Source: Kineosporiaceae bacterium (GTDB lineage: Bacteria; Actinomycetota; Actinomycetes; Actinomycetales; Kineosporiaceae). From it: a stretch of 64,000 nucleotides of DNA. Below the pieces are notes generated by a model. That model had not been told where the DNA came from, made no database searches, and worked only from the letters and a program-made list of their open reading frames with translations. Positions within the stretch are counted from its first letter, which is position 1. Every line of letters begins with the position of its first letter. The stretch covers positions 310,001 through 374,000 of the forward strand of contig JADJPO010000002.1 of assembly GCA_016713225.1 (NCBI GenBank), written 5' to 3'. The position numbers and the translations under genes are program-made. Below are positions 9,067-17,660 of the stretch, piece by piece.

Positions 9067-9843
9067 CTATGAATGGAGCCAGTGGTCCAGGGTTCGTGCC
9101 ATAGGATCAGGAAGGCTGGGATGGTATCTCACACTTGAGTCAAAGGCATGGTGGAGACCGCGTCGACTCCCTGTGTTGCGCTTGTCGTAGGCTCTTCCGT
9201 CAAAGTTGGCCAAGTACTGAGCCAATATCTTCGGCATAAGGCTAAGGGGTCCACGATAGGCGCCGAGCCATTGGTCCGTCATGAGTAGAGCGGATCCTGG
9301 ATGCAGTGCAGGGAGATTCGGAATAGCGGTATCATCCAGCTCTCTGCCACCTTTCAGCAAGAGATAGCCGCATCGCTTGAGTTGCCTGTTGCGCACAGTT
9401 ATCTCGCGAGATCCTTTCGCAATTGACCCCACGTCGCGATCTGTCAATCGAGTAACACCATCTGGTGCCTGACCGTAAAATGCCGGGTTCCACATCTTTG
9501 GCTTTACCAACTCAAGAGCCGCCGTGACAAACTCCGCAAACTCTCCTTCAGGTTTGAATACAGGAAGACTCTCCATGTCGAAACCCGAGGCTCGCCACTG
9601 ATCTCCATATGACATGTGGGAGCCAACCTGCTCCCGCTCCTCGGCGATCAGTTTTCGAAACCTGTTCACGATGTCCCCTCTCGGTTGATCCAGCACGCTC
9701 GCTCCAGGACCTATCCTGCCAACCCTAGGCTTGCGGTGTCGGCTGAACGGCGATGCCGGCCCGACAGCGCTGCGCAGCTGGCGAGGTTGGAAGTAATTCG
9801 CCGCGCTGAACGGGACGTCGGCTATGGCGGTCGTCTTGCTCAT
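9067..9843 (-). CDS. unknown protein, partner of the adjacent membrane protein
   Basis: A 258-residue soluble protein from ATG 9843, with GTAGGCGG about five bases upstream. It has no hydrophobic segments. The first 60 residues are polar and basic; a folded part seems to begin at GDIVNRFRKLIAEEREQ. I find no nucleotide-binding, nuclease or protease motif and do not recognise the family. Codon use is low-GC and unlike the flanking genes. It precedes the membrane protein gene at short spacing, so co-expression is likely. Either gene could be part of an unrecognised two-gene system. Confidence 0.55.
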   Translation of the reverse strand: MSKTTAIADVPFSAANYFQPRQLRSAVGPASPFSRHRKPRVGRIGPGASVLDQPRGDIVNRFRKLIAEEREQVGSHMSYGDQWRASGFDMESLPVFKPEGEFAEFVTAALELVKPKMWNPAFYGQAPDGVTRLTDRDVGSIAKGSREITVRNRQLKRCGYLLLKGGRELDDTAIPNLPALHPGSALLMTDQWLGAYRGPLSLMPKILAQYLANFDGRAYDKRNTGSRRGLHHAFDSSVRYHPSLPDPMARTLDHWLHS

Positions 9844-9939
9844 GATTGCCGCCTACATCAGCAGTGACGGTCTATCGCGTTGCTGGAGGTGGCGCCGGTG
9901 CTCTGCTGCCTGTTCTCGCCATGGAGCTTTCTGGTCTTC

Positions 9940-10216
9940 CTCGGACACTCATCGGCGTGGACCTTATGCGGCAGGCGTTCCGGGCCGGCCGCGATGGTCG
10001 TGAGGGTGGCCTGCTCTGGTCTGTAGATGATCACCCCGGCAGGCAGTCGCCACGATGGAGTTGTTCGCCGGGGCGCTCGGTTTGTTCAAGAACCCGGTAA
10101 GCCACCGACGTGTCGACTTCAGTGACGCGACTGAGGCCGCCGAGGTGGTGTTGCTCGCCGACCTCCTCGTGCGACAGCTGGGCAAGCTGCCACGGGCACT
10201 CGATCAGCCTGACTGA
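9940..10216 (+). pseudogene. decayed TIGR02391-family (Hypoth_ymh) gene
   Basis: The 3' part from 10055 reads MELFAGALGLFKNPVSHRR then TEAAEVVLLADLLVRQL, the characteristic C-terminal region of TIGR02391 proteins. About 100 bases upstream another frame encodes GVDLMRQAFR, which belongs shortly before it in intact members. The two pieces are out of frame and the N-terminal two thirds is missing. Family members are often found near restriction or defence genes. Its stop converges on the LCAT-like gene. Confidence 0.65.
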
Positions 10217-11643
10217 GACCGTTGCTGCCCCAGCCTGGGTAGCCCTGGTTCAGGTTTGTGGTGGCCAGATGATGAGGTCGCTGCTGATGGGGGTGATGGG
10301 GCTGGCGGGGGCCAGGCCGGTGAGGTCGATGGTGTAGCCGCCGGGGGTTGGGGGTCGAAGGTGGCGGTGGCGGTGCCGTGGTGGGGGCGGGGGGTGAGGG
10401 TGTCGATGGGGGTGCCGTGTTCGTTGCGCAGGGTGAGGCGGATGCCGTGGTTGGCGCCGAGGTCGATGGTGACGGGGATGGGTTCGTCGGGGGTGAGGAG
10501 TTCGGGGGTGTCGACGTGGGGTTGCAGGGGTGTGGTGGCGCGGACGTTGACGTCGTGTCCGGTGAGGATGCCTTCGATTTCGTCGAGGGCGGCTTGGTTG
10601 CGTTGCAGGTTGCCGTGTTTGTCGGCGATGCGTTTGATCAGGGGGGTGTCCAGGGGTAGCCCGTGGCGGACGGCGCCGGGTAGGGGCACGGTGCCGTCGC
10701 CGTAGAGCTGCTCGGCTTGGTAGGTGGATCGTTCGTCCAGGCCGGTGGGGGTGGGGGTGAGGGTGGTGGTGCTGGTTTGGCGGATCCCGACGATGGCGTG
10801 GGTGATGGCGTGCACGGTGTCGCCGCGGGCATGTTCGGCGGTGGTCAGGGCGGTGTGGAATGCGGCGGCGTCGGTGGCCATGGTGGTGTTCAGGTCGGGC
10901 AGGGTCGTTTCGGCGGTCTTGAGCAGGTCGCGCCCGTGGGTGATGCACGCGTATTCGGGGGTGGGTTGGTACATGGACGGGAATGATCGGATCAGGGGGG
11001 TCAGGTCCGGTGCGAGGCGTCCGAGTTTGCGGGGGGCGCCGTTGACGAGTTGGGCGAGGGCTTTCGCGGCGCCGCGGTAGGGGGTGCCGAGGGTGATCAG
11101 TTTGCGGGTGATCTCGGCGCCGCCTTCCATCTCGATGTACCAGCGGGCGATGAGTCCGCCCATGGAGTGGCACACGAACACCAGGCGGGCGTCGGCGTAG
11201 CGGCCGCCTCGTGCGCGCCAGCGGGCCAGGGCGGGTTCGACGACTGCCTTGACGCGGCGGGCGGTATAGCGGTTCGACAGTCGCCAGTCGTAGGGGATCG
11301 CCAGCAGGTTCCCCGGCTGGTCACCGGTGGGTTCGCGGTATCCGAGGCCGCGGAGGTGGTCGAGGAGTTCGGTGTAGCCCTTGATCGGGGTCCACACTCC
11401 GGGGATGCCGTGCAGGGTCGGCATCAACTGTCCCGGTTCGACGCCGTCACCGGGATGCTCGTCCCCGATGCCTTCGGGTAGTTGCAGGACCGCGAGGTGG
11501 CGGCCCAGGTGGGTGATCGCCTCGATCAGTGTCCCGGGCGTGACCGCCCAGACCGGGTTCCCGGCCCGTAGCAGGGTGCTGCCGGTGATGCCGGGCAGCA
11601 CCACCACCAGGTCCGTGGTCGACGGTGTCTGCTGCTCACCCAT
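10204..11643 (-). CDS. LCAT-like alpha/beta hydrolase (putative phospholipase/acyltransferase) coupled to the caspase-NACHT gene
   Basis: From ATG 11643 the frame gives 479 residues. An LCAT/PGAP-like serine hydrolase is evident: VVVLPGITGSTL at 13-24, nucleophile elbow VCHSMGG with S160, YDWRLS at 118-123, catalytic D316 in GDGTVP and H343 in DKHGNLQ. Family members act on acyl esters, often phospholipids. No signal peptide is seen, so it would act in the cytoplasm or at the inner membrane face. The start overlaps the upstream stop as TGATG, with AGGAG just before it, so translation is coupled to the large receptor-like gene. The last 45 residues are Pro/Ser/Ala-rich and look out of frame. 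The -1 alternative from about 10345 gives GYTIDLTGLAP...IIWPPQT ending at 10250, a far better beta-sandwich tail. A G-run indel, real or a sequencing error, is likely. Confidence 0.8.
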   Translation of the reverse strand: MGEQQTPSTTDLVVVLPGITGSTLLRAGNPVWAVTPGTLIEAITHLGRHLAVLQLPEGIGDEHPGDGVEPGQLMPTLHGIPGVWTPIKGYTELLDHLRGLGYREPTGDQPGNLLAIPYDWRLSNRYTARRVKAVVEPALARWRARGGRYADARLVFVCHSMGGLIARWYIEMEGGAEITRKLITLGTPYRGAAKALAQLVNGAPRKLGRLAPDLTPLIRSFPSMYQPTPEYACITHGRDLLKTAETTLPDLNTTMATDAAAFHTALTTAEHARGDTVHAITHAIVGIRQTSTTTLTPTPTGLDERSTYQAEQLYGDGTVPLPGAVRHGLPLDTPLIKRIADKHGNLQRNQAALDEIEGILTGHDVNVRATTPLQPHVDTPELLTPDEPIPVTIDLGANHGIRLTLRNEHGTPIDTLTPRPHHGTATATFDPQPPAATPSTSPAWPPPAPSPPSAATSSSGHHKPEPGLPRLGQQRSQSG

Positions 11644-14600
11644 CAGTGTCTCCTATCGGGGTCGGGGGATCCGTTGCCCTGGAGAGGATTACCCGTGTCG
11701 CTGGTGGGGTGGGGTGGGGTCATCAGGTGTTGGACCAGGGGCAGGGTGGTGGGGTGGTGGGCAGTGATGTCGAGGAGGAGGCCCACCCAAGTGTCGCGTT
11801 GGTCCGGGGTCAATTCTCGGGCCTCGTCGAGCAGTGCGAGCGCGGTGTCCGTGTCGTGGGTGATGGCGGCGGCAGTGGCCAGGTACAGGCCGGCCAGACC
11901 TTCAAGCCGGTCGTCCCGGGTACGGACGGCGTACGACCAGGCCACTTCGGCGACCGGTTGCAACAGAACAGCATCGGGGGTCACGGCTCGGGATTGCAGC
12001 AGTGGCGCGAACCGGGTGGGCTCCTCGAGTGCGTCCAGGACAGCGGTCAGGGTCGAGCCGGTGGCGTCCAGACCGGTGAGGATGATCAGGGCCAGTCCCT
12101 CGGCGGCAGCCATGGCGACGTCCTGGTCCTCGTCGGCGGCGCGGTTCTGGAGGATCTGGTGGACGGTGTCGTCGAGCAGGTCGTCGCGGTGGTCGGTCAG
12201 CAGGAGGCGGCGTTCCTGGCCCGTGGCGGCCAGAAGACGACCGGTGAGGATGGCGAGCAGCAGCGGCCTGTAGGCGGCCTGGACCCCGTGGACCCGGGCG
12301 GCGTCCCGTAGCTGCTGGTACCGGGCGGCCTCGACCGGGTCGAGTGGCAGGAGTGCCTCGTCGACGGCGCCATCGGCGTCGGTGGTGAGCAGCTCGGGGT
12401 GCTCGACCAGGTGGGCTTGTTCATCCTCATAGGTCTCGGTCTGAACCCAAGCCTGTGCCGCTGCCAACAGGGTGGGGTCGACGTGGAGCCAGGCAGGTGG
12501 TGTGGGCTCGGTGGTGGCCGTGGCCCAGGCAGCGTCGAAGGCTGCTGGGTCGCCCGCCCGGTGGCGGCGTGCCTGATCGCGTAGTGCCGCGAGGACAGGC
12601 TGATCCTCACCGGCTTCGACCAGCGCCCGGCAGATCCAGGACGCCGCCTCCGCCGCCGGTTCACTGGTGTTCGTCGACCGATAGAGCAACAGCAACGCCC
12701 GCTCTGCCGGTGACAGATCCTCCACCACTGGTTCCCACAGGTCGCCATGCTCCTGGCCGAGGTCGTTGAGACGGATGCCGAGGTTGGTCAGGGCGCTGGC
12801 GAGGTCGGGTTGGAAGGCGGGGTTGGTGGCGGCCAGGTCCCGGTAGAGGGTGACGGCTTCCTGGGTGGGGTCCAGGGCCTCCTGGCGGCGGCCGAGGTTG
12901 CTGAGGTGGCCGCCGAGGTTGGTCAGGGAGCTGGCGAGGTTGGGTTGGAAGGCGGGGTTGGTGGCGGCCAGGTCCCGGTAGAGGGTGACGGCTTCCTGGG
13001 TGGGGTCCAGGGCCTCCTGGCGGCGGCCGAGCTCGCTGAGGCGGACGCCGAGGTTGTTCAGGGAGCTGGCGAGGTTGGGTCGGAAGGCGGGGTTGGTGGC
13101 GGCCAGGTCCCGGTAGAGGGTGACGGCTTCCTGGGTGGGGTCCAGGGCCTCCTCGCGGCGACCGAGCTCGCCGAGGAAGACGCCGAGGTTGTTCAGGGAG
13201 CTGGCGAGGTTGGGTCGGAAGGCGGGGTTGGTGGCGGCCAGGTCCCGGTAGAGGGTGACGGCTTCCTGGGCGGGGGCCAGGGCCTCCTGGCGGCGGCCGA
13301 GCTCGCTGAGGCGGACGCCGAGGTTGTTCAGGGAGCTGGCGAGGTCGGGTCGGAAGGCGGGGTTGGTGGCGGCCAGGTCCCGGTAGAGGGTGACGGCTTC
13401 CTGGGTGGGGTCCAGGGCCTCCTGGCGGCGACCGAGCTCGCTGAGGCGGACGCCGAGGTTGTTCAGGGACATGGCGAGGTCGGGTCGGAAGGCGGGGTTG
13501 GTGGCGGCCAGGTCCCGGTAGAGGGTGACGGCTTCCTGGGTGGGGTCCAGGGCCTCCTGGCGGCGGCCGAGGTTGCTGAGGCGGACGCCGAGGTTGTTCA
13601 GGGCGCGGGCGAGGTCGGGTCGGAAGGCGGGGTTGGTGGCGGCCAGGTCCCGGTAGAGGGTGACGGCTTCCTGGGTGGGGTCCAGGGCCTCCTGGCGGCG
13701 ACCGAGGTTGCGGAGGAAGACGCCGAGGTTGGTCAGGGCGCTGGCGAGGTCGGGTCGGAAGGCGGGGTTGGTGGCGGCCAGGTCCCGGTAGAGGGTGACG
13801 GCTTCCTGGGTGGGGTCCAGGGCCTCCTGGCGGCGACCGAGCTCGCCGAGGAAGACGCCGAGGTTGGTCAGGGCGCTGGCGAGGTCGGGTCGGAAGGCGG
13901 GGTTGGTGGCGGCCAGGTCCCGGTAGAGGGTGACGGCTTCCTGGGTGGGGTCCAGGGCCTCCTGGCGGCGGCCGAGGTTGCTGAGGTGGCCGCCGAGGTT
14001 GGTCAGGGCGCCGGCGAGGTCGGGTCGGAAGGCGGGGTTGGTGGCGGCCAGGTCCCGGTAGAGGGTGACGGCTTCCTGGATGGGGGCCAGGGCCTCCTGG
14101 CGGCGGCCGAGCTCGCTGAGGCAGACGCCGAGGTTGTTCAGGGCGCCGGCGAGGCCGGGTCGGAAGGCGGGGTTGGTGGCGGCCAGGTCCCGGTAGAGGG
14201 TGACGGCTTCCTGGGTGCGGTCCAGGGCCTCCTGGCGGCGGCCGAGGTTGCTGAGGTGGCCGCCGAGGTTGTTCAAGGAGCTGGCGAGGTTGGGTTGGAA
14301 GGCGGGGGTTGGCGGCCAGGTCCCGTAGAGGGTGACGGCTTCCTGGGTGCGGTCCAGGGCCTCCTGGCGGCGACCGAGGTTGCTGAGGCGGACGCCGAGG
14401 TTGTTCAACGAGCTGGCGAGGTCGGGTCGGAAGGCGGGGTTGGTGGCGGCCAGTTCCCGGTAGATGTCGACGGCTTCCTGGGTGGGGGCCAGGGCCTCCT
14501 GCCGGCGGCCCCAGAATCGGAACGTCTGCGAGACCTCACCCGCGGCCAGCGCCAGGTCATTCCTCAGGGCAGGTTCCGTGGCCGCCAGGCCGCGGAGCAT

Positions 14601-16751
14601 GTCCAACCCGTCTGGGCCGCAGGCGGCACTGTGTCGCCACACGTAGCGCCACAGATAGCCCGCGGACTGGGCGGGGACACCGGCGTCCATGAGTTGCTGG
14701 TAGCGGTCGGTCAGGGCCAGCGCGACGGGTCGGGCGTCCGGGTCGAAAGGGGCGTCAGCGGCGACGTCGAAGCGAGCGCGCAACAGGTCGGCTAGGGACT
14801 GGTGGGCCATCCGGTAGACCGCGGTCTGGTGTTCGCCGTCCTGGACGATGAACCGTCCGGCCTCGGCCAGTACCCACCAGATGTCGGCCTGCTTCAGGTC
14901 GGCCTCGGGCGCCCGGGCCTGGGCCACGGTCAGCCACTCCTCGGCCGGGAAACCCGCCCCGAACGCCCACGTCAAGGCGGTCAACACCACCCGCGCCCGC
15001 GACGACGGCGTCGACCCGGCCGGCATCACGCGATCGGGCGGGGCAGGGATGCGGGCCAGGTCCAGGTCGAAGGCCTGCCCGTAGCTGGAGGCCACCTGGG
15101 ACTGCCAGTGCGGTTGGCTGGTGTCGACCGGGTGTGCCCGCAGTTGATCGGCCACGATCCGGGCCAACAGGAACGGCTGCTCCACCCCAGCTTCGCCCGG
15201 GCGACTGGTGGTGACGTGGTCAGCGACCGCGACAGCATCCATGCTGGACCGGACCTGATCGAGACGACGGACCAGGTAGGCGCGGACGTCGCCCAGGCCG
15301 GCGGCCCGCACCATCGCGATGCCCAGGTCAATGCCCGGGCCATGGGGCGCCAAGGCCTGGATGAGGTCGGGTTGATCACCGCCGCGGACGACCTGGCGGG
15401 TCGCGATCACCACGGTGGCCACCGCCGCCAACGGGGACAACAGGTCCTCGACGATGCTGAACACCTCGCCGCGGGCCTCGTCCAACCCGTCGACCACGAT
15501 CACCGGTGCCACCCACCCGTCGGCCTCGGCGTCCTGCTGCAGCTGTCCCACCAGCAGTCCCGCGTTGCGTGCTCGCCCGTTCAGGGCTGGGGTGAGGATG
15601 CCTGCCGCGATCAGTGCGGCGTCCAGGAGTTCGGCCATCCGGTCGGCGGTCAGTCCGCGGGCATGCACGTTCGCGTGGACACTGCCCTCACCAGGGTCGG
15701 CGTGCCCCCATCCGTGCCAGCCGGGTTCGTCGCGGAGCCGGGCACGCTCCACGGGGTCGGCCAGACTCACCACCCGCCCGACGATCGCCGACTTCCCCGT
15801 TCCCGGCGGCCCGGTCACCACGAACACCCCCGGCGCGCGCTCCCTCACCCACCCGACCACGGTGTCCACCTCGCCGCGGCGACCGGTGAACGCGGACACC
15901 TCTTTGGCTCCGGCGCCGCCGCGGGCCGCCAGCAGGAGGTGCTCGACCACTCCCTGCGCGGCCCCGGCCCGATATAACGGATTCGGGATCATGTACCAGG
16001 CACTGCCCGTCGTCACGAGCATCGGTTCCTGGGCACGGCTGGTCCACGCCTTCAGAACGGCGTCGCACAGGTCGTCCCCACGCAGCAGCCGCTGGTGCGC
16101 CGACCAGCGGTACACCCGCGTCTGCGGATCCGACGGCCCCTCCCGCAGCAATGCGCACAACACCTCGCCCAACGTCCCGTCGCGGGCCTTCTCCCACGGC
16201 TGGCACGACGCCAATACCCCCACCCACACGTGCTCGGCATCGGGAGGCCTGTGCGCGATCAACTGAGAGGAGAGGCTGGCCGCATCGAAGGTCGCCGCTC
16301 CCGAGAAGCAGGTGTCCAAGACGATGACGATCTGGTTGGCGCCCGAGCGCACACACGCCGCGACGAAATCCTGGGCCGTGAGGTTCCCCGAGTCCTCGTC
16401 CGTCCCGTTCGCTGCCGGCAACTGCAACACCCCCACCGGGGACGGCGTGCCATGGCCCGCCCAGATCCCGACCACCGAGCCCCCCTCGGGCAAGCTCCCC
16501 CTCACATGCCCCAAGTAGGCCTCGACGTCGGCCTTCTGCGGATCGGTCAGGGGCTCACCATCGAAGCCGCCGGCCAACAGGTGCGCGAGCGTGGTCACAT
16601 CGCTCACCGCGCGTGGCAGATCGGGCAGGTAGTCCGACTCGTAGGTGCCAACCCCGACCCCCACGAAACGCCCGCGAGGCGCACTCGATCCGGGCACCTG
16701 CGCCGACTCCAGCGAAGCTGGCATCCCCACCCCCAGGACGACCGTGTCCAC
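11643..16751 (-). CDS. caspase-NACHT/STAND-TPR protein, candidate NLR-like immune receptor
   Basis: The 1702-residue protein has four parts. Residues 25-265 are a caspase-like (C14) domain with catalytic H100 in WAGHG and C148 in VLDTCFSG. Residues 285-700 are a STAND/NACHT-type P-loop module with Walker A GPPGTGKS (314-321) and Walker B VIVVDGLDEA (417-426). From about 740 there are 13 near-identical 45-residue TPR-like repeats. A helical C-terminal region of about 360 residues ends the protein. Such proteins are thought to sense an infection cue through the repeats, oligomerise through the NTPase, and activate the protease. It is coupled to an LCAT-like hydrolase. The start may be GTG 16751 or ATG 16724; neither has a strong ribosome site. 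No transmembrane segment is seen. Confidence 0.88.
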   Translation of the reverse strand: MDTVVLGVGMPASLESAQVPGSSAPRGRFVGVGVGTYESDYLPDLPRAVSDVTTLAHLLAGGFDGEPLTDPQKADVEAYLGHVRGSLPEGGSVVGIWAGHGTPSPVGVLQLPAANGTDEDSGNLTAQDFVAACVRSGANQIVIVLDTCFSGAATFDAASLSSQLIAHRPPDAEHVWVGVLASCQPWEKARDGTLGEVLCALLREGPSDPQTRVYRWSAHQRLLRGDDLCDAVLKAWTSRAQEPMLVTTGSAWYMIPNPLYRAGAAQGVVEHLLLAARGGAGAKEVSAFTGRRGEVDTVVGWVRERAPGVFVVTGPPGTGKSAIVGRVVSLADPVERARLRDEPGWHGWGHADPGEGSVHANVHARGLTADRMAELLDAALIAAGILTPALNGRARNAGLLVGQLQQDAEADGWVAPVIVVDGLDEARGEVFSIVEDLLSPLAAVATVVIATRQVVRGGDQPDLIQALAPHGPGIDLGIAMVRAAGLGDVRAYLVRRLDQVRSSMDAVAVADHVTTSRPGEAGVEQPFLLARIVADQLRAHPVDTSQPHWQSQVASSYGQAFDLDLARIPAPPDRVMPAGSTPSSRARVVLTALTWAFGAGFPAEEWLTVAQARAPEADLKQADIWWVLAEAGRFIVQDGEHQTAVYRMAHQSLADLLRARFDVAADAPFDPDARPVALALTDRYQQLMDAGVPAQSAGYLWRYVWRHSAACGPDGLDMLRGLAATEPALRNDLALAAGEVSQTFRFWGRRQEALAPTQEAVDIYRELAATNPAFRPDLASSLNNLGVRLSNLGRRQEALDRTQEAVTLYGTWPPTPAFQPNLASSLNNLGGHLSNLGRRQEALDRTQEAVTLYRDLAATNPAFRPGLAGALNNLGVCLSELGRRQEALAPIQEAVTLYRDLAATNPAFRPDLAGALTNLGGHLSNLGRRQEALDPTQEAVTLYRDLAATNPAFRPDLASALTNLGVFLGELGRRQEALDPTQEAVTLYRDLAATNPAFRPDLASALTNLGVFLRNLGRRQEALDPTQEAVTLYRDLAATNPAFRPDLARALNNLGVRLSNLGRRQEALDPTQEAVTLYRDLAATNPAFRPDLAMSLNNLGVRLSELGRRQEALDPTQEAVTLYRDLAATNPAFRPDLASSLNNLGVRLSELGRRQEALAPAQEAVTLYRDLAATNPAFRPNLASSLNNLGVFLGELGRREEALDPTQEAVTLYRDLAATNPAFRPNLASSLNNLGVRLSELGRRQEALDPTQEAVTLYRDLAATNPAFQPNLASSLTNLGGHLSNLGRRQEALDPTQEAVTLYRDLAATNPAFQPDLASALTNLGIRLNDLGQEHGDLWEPVVEDLSPAERALLLLYRSTNTSEPAAEAASWICRALVEAGEDQPVLAALRDQARRHRAGDPAAFDAAWATATTEPTPPAWLHVDPTLLAAAQAWVQTETYEDEQAHLVEHPELLTTDADGAVDEALLPLDPVEAARYQQLRDAARVHGVQAAYRPLLLAILTGRLLAATGQERRLLLTDHRDDLLDDTVHQILQNRAADEDQDVAMAAAEGLALIILTGLDATGSTLTAVLDALEEPTRFAPLLQSRAVTPDAVLLQPVAEVAWSYAVRTRDDRLEGLAGLYLATAAAITHDTDTALALLDEARELTPDQRDTWVGLLLDITAHHPTTLPLVQHLMTPPHPTSDTGNPLQGNGSPDPDRRH
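12775..14530 (-). repeat. 13 tandem 135-bp repeats encoding TPR-like units
   Basis: The unit is 135 bp (45 residues), consensus LASSLNNLGVRLSELGRR followed by QEALDPTQEAVTLYRDLAAT and NPAFRPD. A partial 14th copy sits at the C-terminal side. Copies are almost identical at the DNA level; variation is concentrated in a few positions (SSL/GAL/SAL, VRL/GHL/VFL, SEL/SNL/GEL). One copy near 14300-14330 differs by two compensating indels that change RDLAATNPAF to GTWPPTPAF and shorten it by one residue. Near-identity implies recent duplication or gene conversion, so the repeat number probably varies between strains. Confidence 0.92.
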
Positions 16752-17380
16752 AGCTCCGGTGACCAGTCGTGACGGAGCGGGACCAGGCTAGCCCGACCGT
16801 GATCGCCGGACAGGGTCTTCGATCCCGGGACAGGACACCACCGGCGGAACGCAGCTGCCAGCGGGCTGTGAGCACGTATCTGAGGCCGTCGCTGTGTCGG
16901 TGCTCGGGGCCTTGCGTTGTCTGGGTGAGCGAGTTGTCGAATGGGCGACACCAGGCTGGCTCGTGGCTTCGGGACGTGGAACTCGGCCAGATGTTCAGGG
17001 CGCTGGACACCGCGGCGGGGTGCCAGGTCGCCCTCGTGGTGGTATGCCCTGACCTCGCCGCGGACGAGGCGTGGCGGAAGGCGGGGCGGGACGAACTCCG
17101 GCAGCGCGCTGGCACGGATCGCATCCGCCCGGTCTTCGACCAACGGCGAGACGATCCACACCGGTCAGGCCATCTCGTACGCGGTCGAGGCCCTGGCTCC
17201 CGAGGACCACGGCGACCCCGGAGAGCCTGGCGGGGTATCGGCCCCGGTCCATCCGCAGCAACCGCCCCGGATCGCCGTCGCCCGCGATGCTCGCCTAGCG
17301 CGTCCGCAAGGGGCTCACGAGAGTCCGGCCAGGGGCGACGGAGGACGGCCGGTCGCGGCTGAGCCGGCCCGACGCGATGG
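16752..17380. other. non-coding or decayed stretch upstream of the caspase-NACHT gene
   Basis: Long open frames exist on both strands, but their composition (runs of Arg/Pro/Ala) is that of high-GC shadow frames. The minus strand should hold the promoter of the caspase-NACHT operon; I see no convincing -10/-35 pair. A plus-strand piece near 16985-17080 (LDTAAGCQVALVVVCPDLAAD) is somewhat protein-like but is not in a complete gene and is not recognised. The stretch ends at the first tRNA-derived repeat. Confidence 0.4.
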
Positions 17381-17383
17381 CGG

Positions 17384-17660
17384 CTCGTCTCAATTCTCGT
17401 CTCATTTGCCGGCGTCTGCCGGTGTCCAGTGCCGTCTGTTCCGTGGTGAACCTGCAGTTCACGGACGTATGTGAACACCAATCTGGGGGTGGGGTGCAGT
17501 TCTCGAAAGCGTGTGTGGGCGCAAGTCCACCGTGGGTTCAAATCCCACCGCCACCGCTCTGACCTGCGGAAACGCGGTCATACCCCTCAGGGGTATGGCC
17601 GCGTTTTCGTGTCTTCGTCTCAATTGTTCGTCGCAGTTTGCGTCTCAGTTATCCCCGGGC
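17384..17660 (+). repeat. att-like direct repeat 1 with tRNA-Ser(CGA) 3' half
   Basis: The core at 17502-17557 starts in an anticodon loop reading CTCGAAA (anticodon CGA), then gives a serine-type variable arm, a T-arm containing GGGTTCAAATCCC, and the acceptor strand CGCCACCGC. No 5' half with the matching GCGGTGGCG lies upstream, so this is not a functional tRNA. It is the scar typical of site-specific integration into a tRNA 3' end. CGTCTCA motifs sit on both sides (17386-17402 and 17618-17656), resembling integrase arm sites. The whole arrangement recurs at 22961 and 24966. Confidence 0.75.
17571..17612 (+). terminator. hairpin terminator after att repeat 1
   Basis: A long stem pairs GCGGTCATACCCC with GGGGTATGGCCGC around a TCA loop (one G-T pair), followed by GTTTTCGT. 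It lies directly after the tRNA 3' end, as expected if a tRNA terminator was carried along. An almost identical hairpin follows the third repeat. Confidence 0.75.

Noticed and set aside
12775..14530. A CRISPR-like array
   Set aside because: The repeats are 135 bp, contiguous and in-frame coding; there are no short repeat-spacer units. I saw no CRISPR array elsewhere in the window.
12747..14795. A 682-residue open frame on the plus strand opposite the TPR repeats
   Set aside because: It exists because every 135-bp unit lacks stops in that frame; its product is a Gly/Val/Glu repeat with no start signal, and the opposite strand encodes a clear TPR array within a multidomain protein.
17440..17557. 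An intact tRNA-Ser(CGA) gene at the att-like repeat
   Set aside because: The sequence before the anticodon loop cannot form the D-arm or pair with the acceptor strand CGCCACCGC; only the 3' half is present. The same holds at 23071 and 25085.
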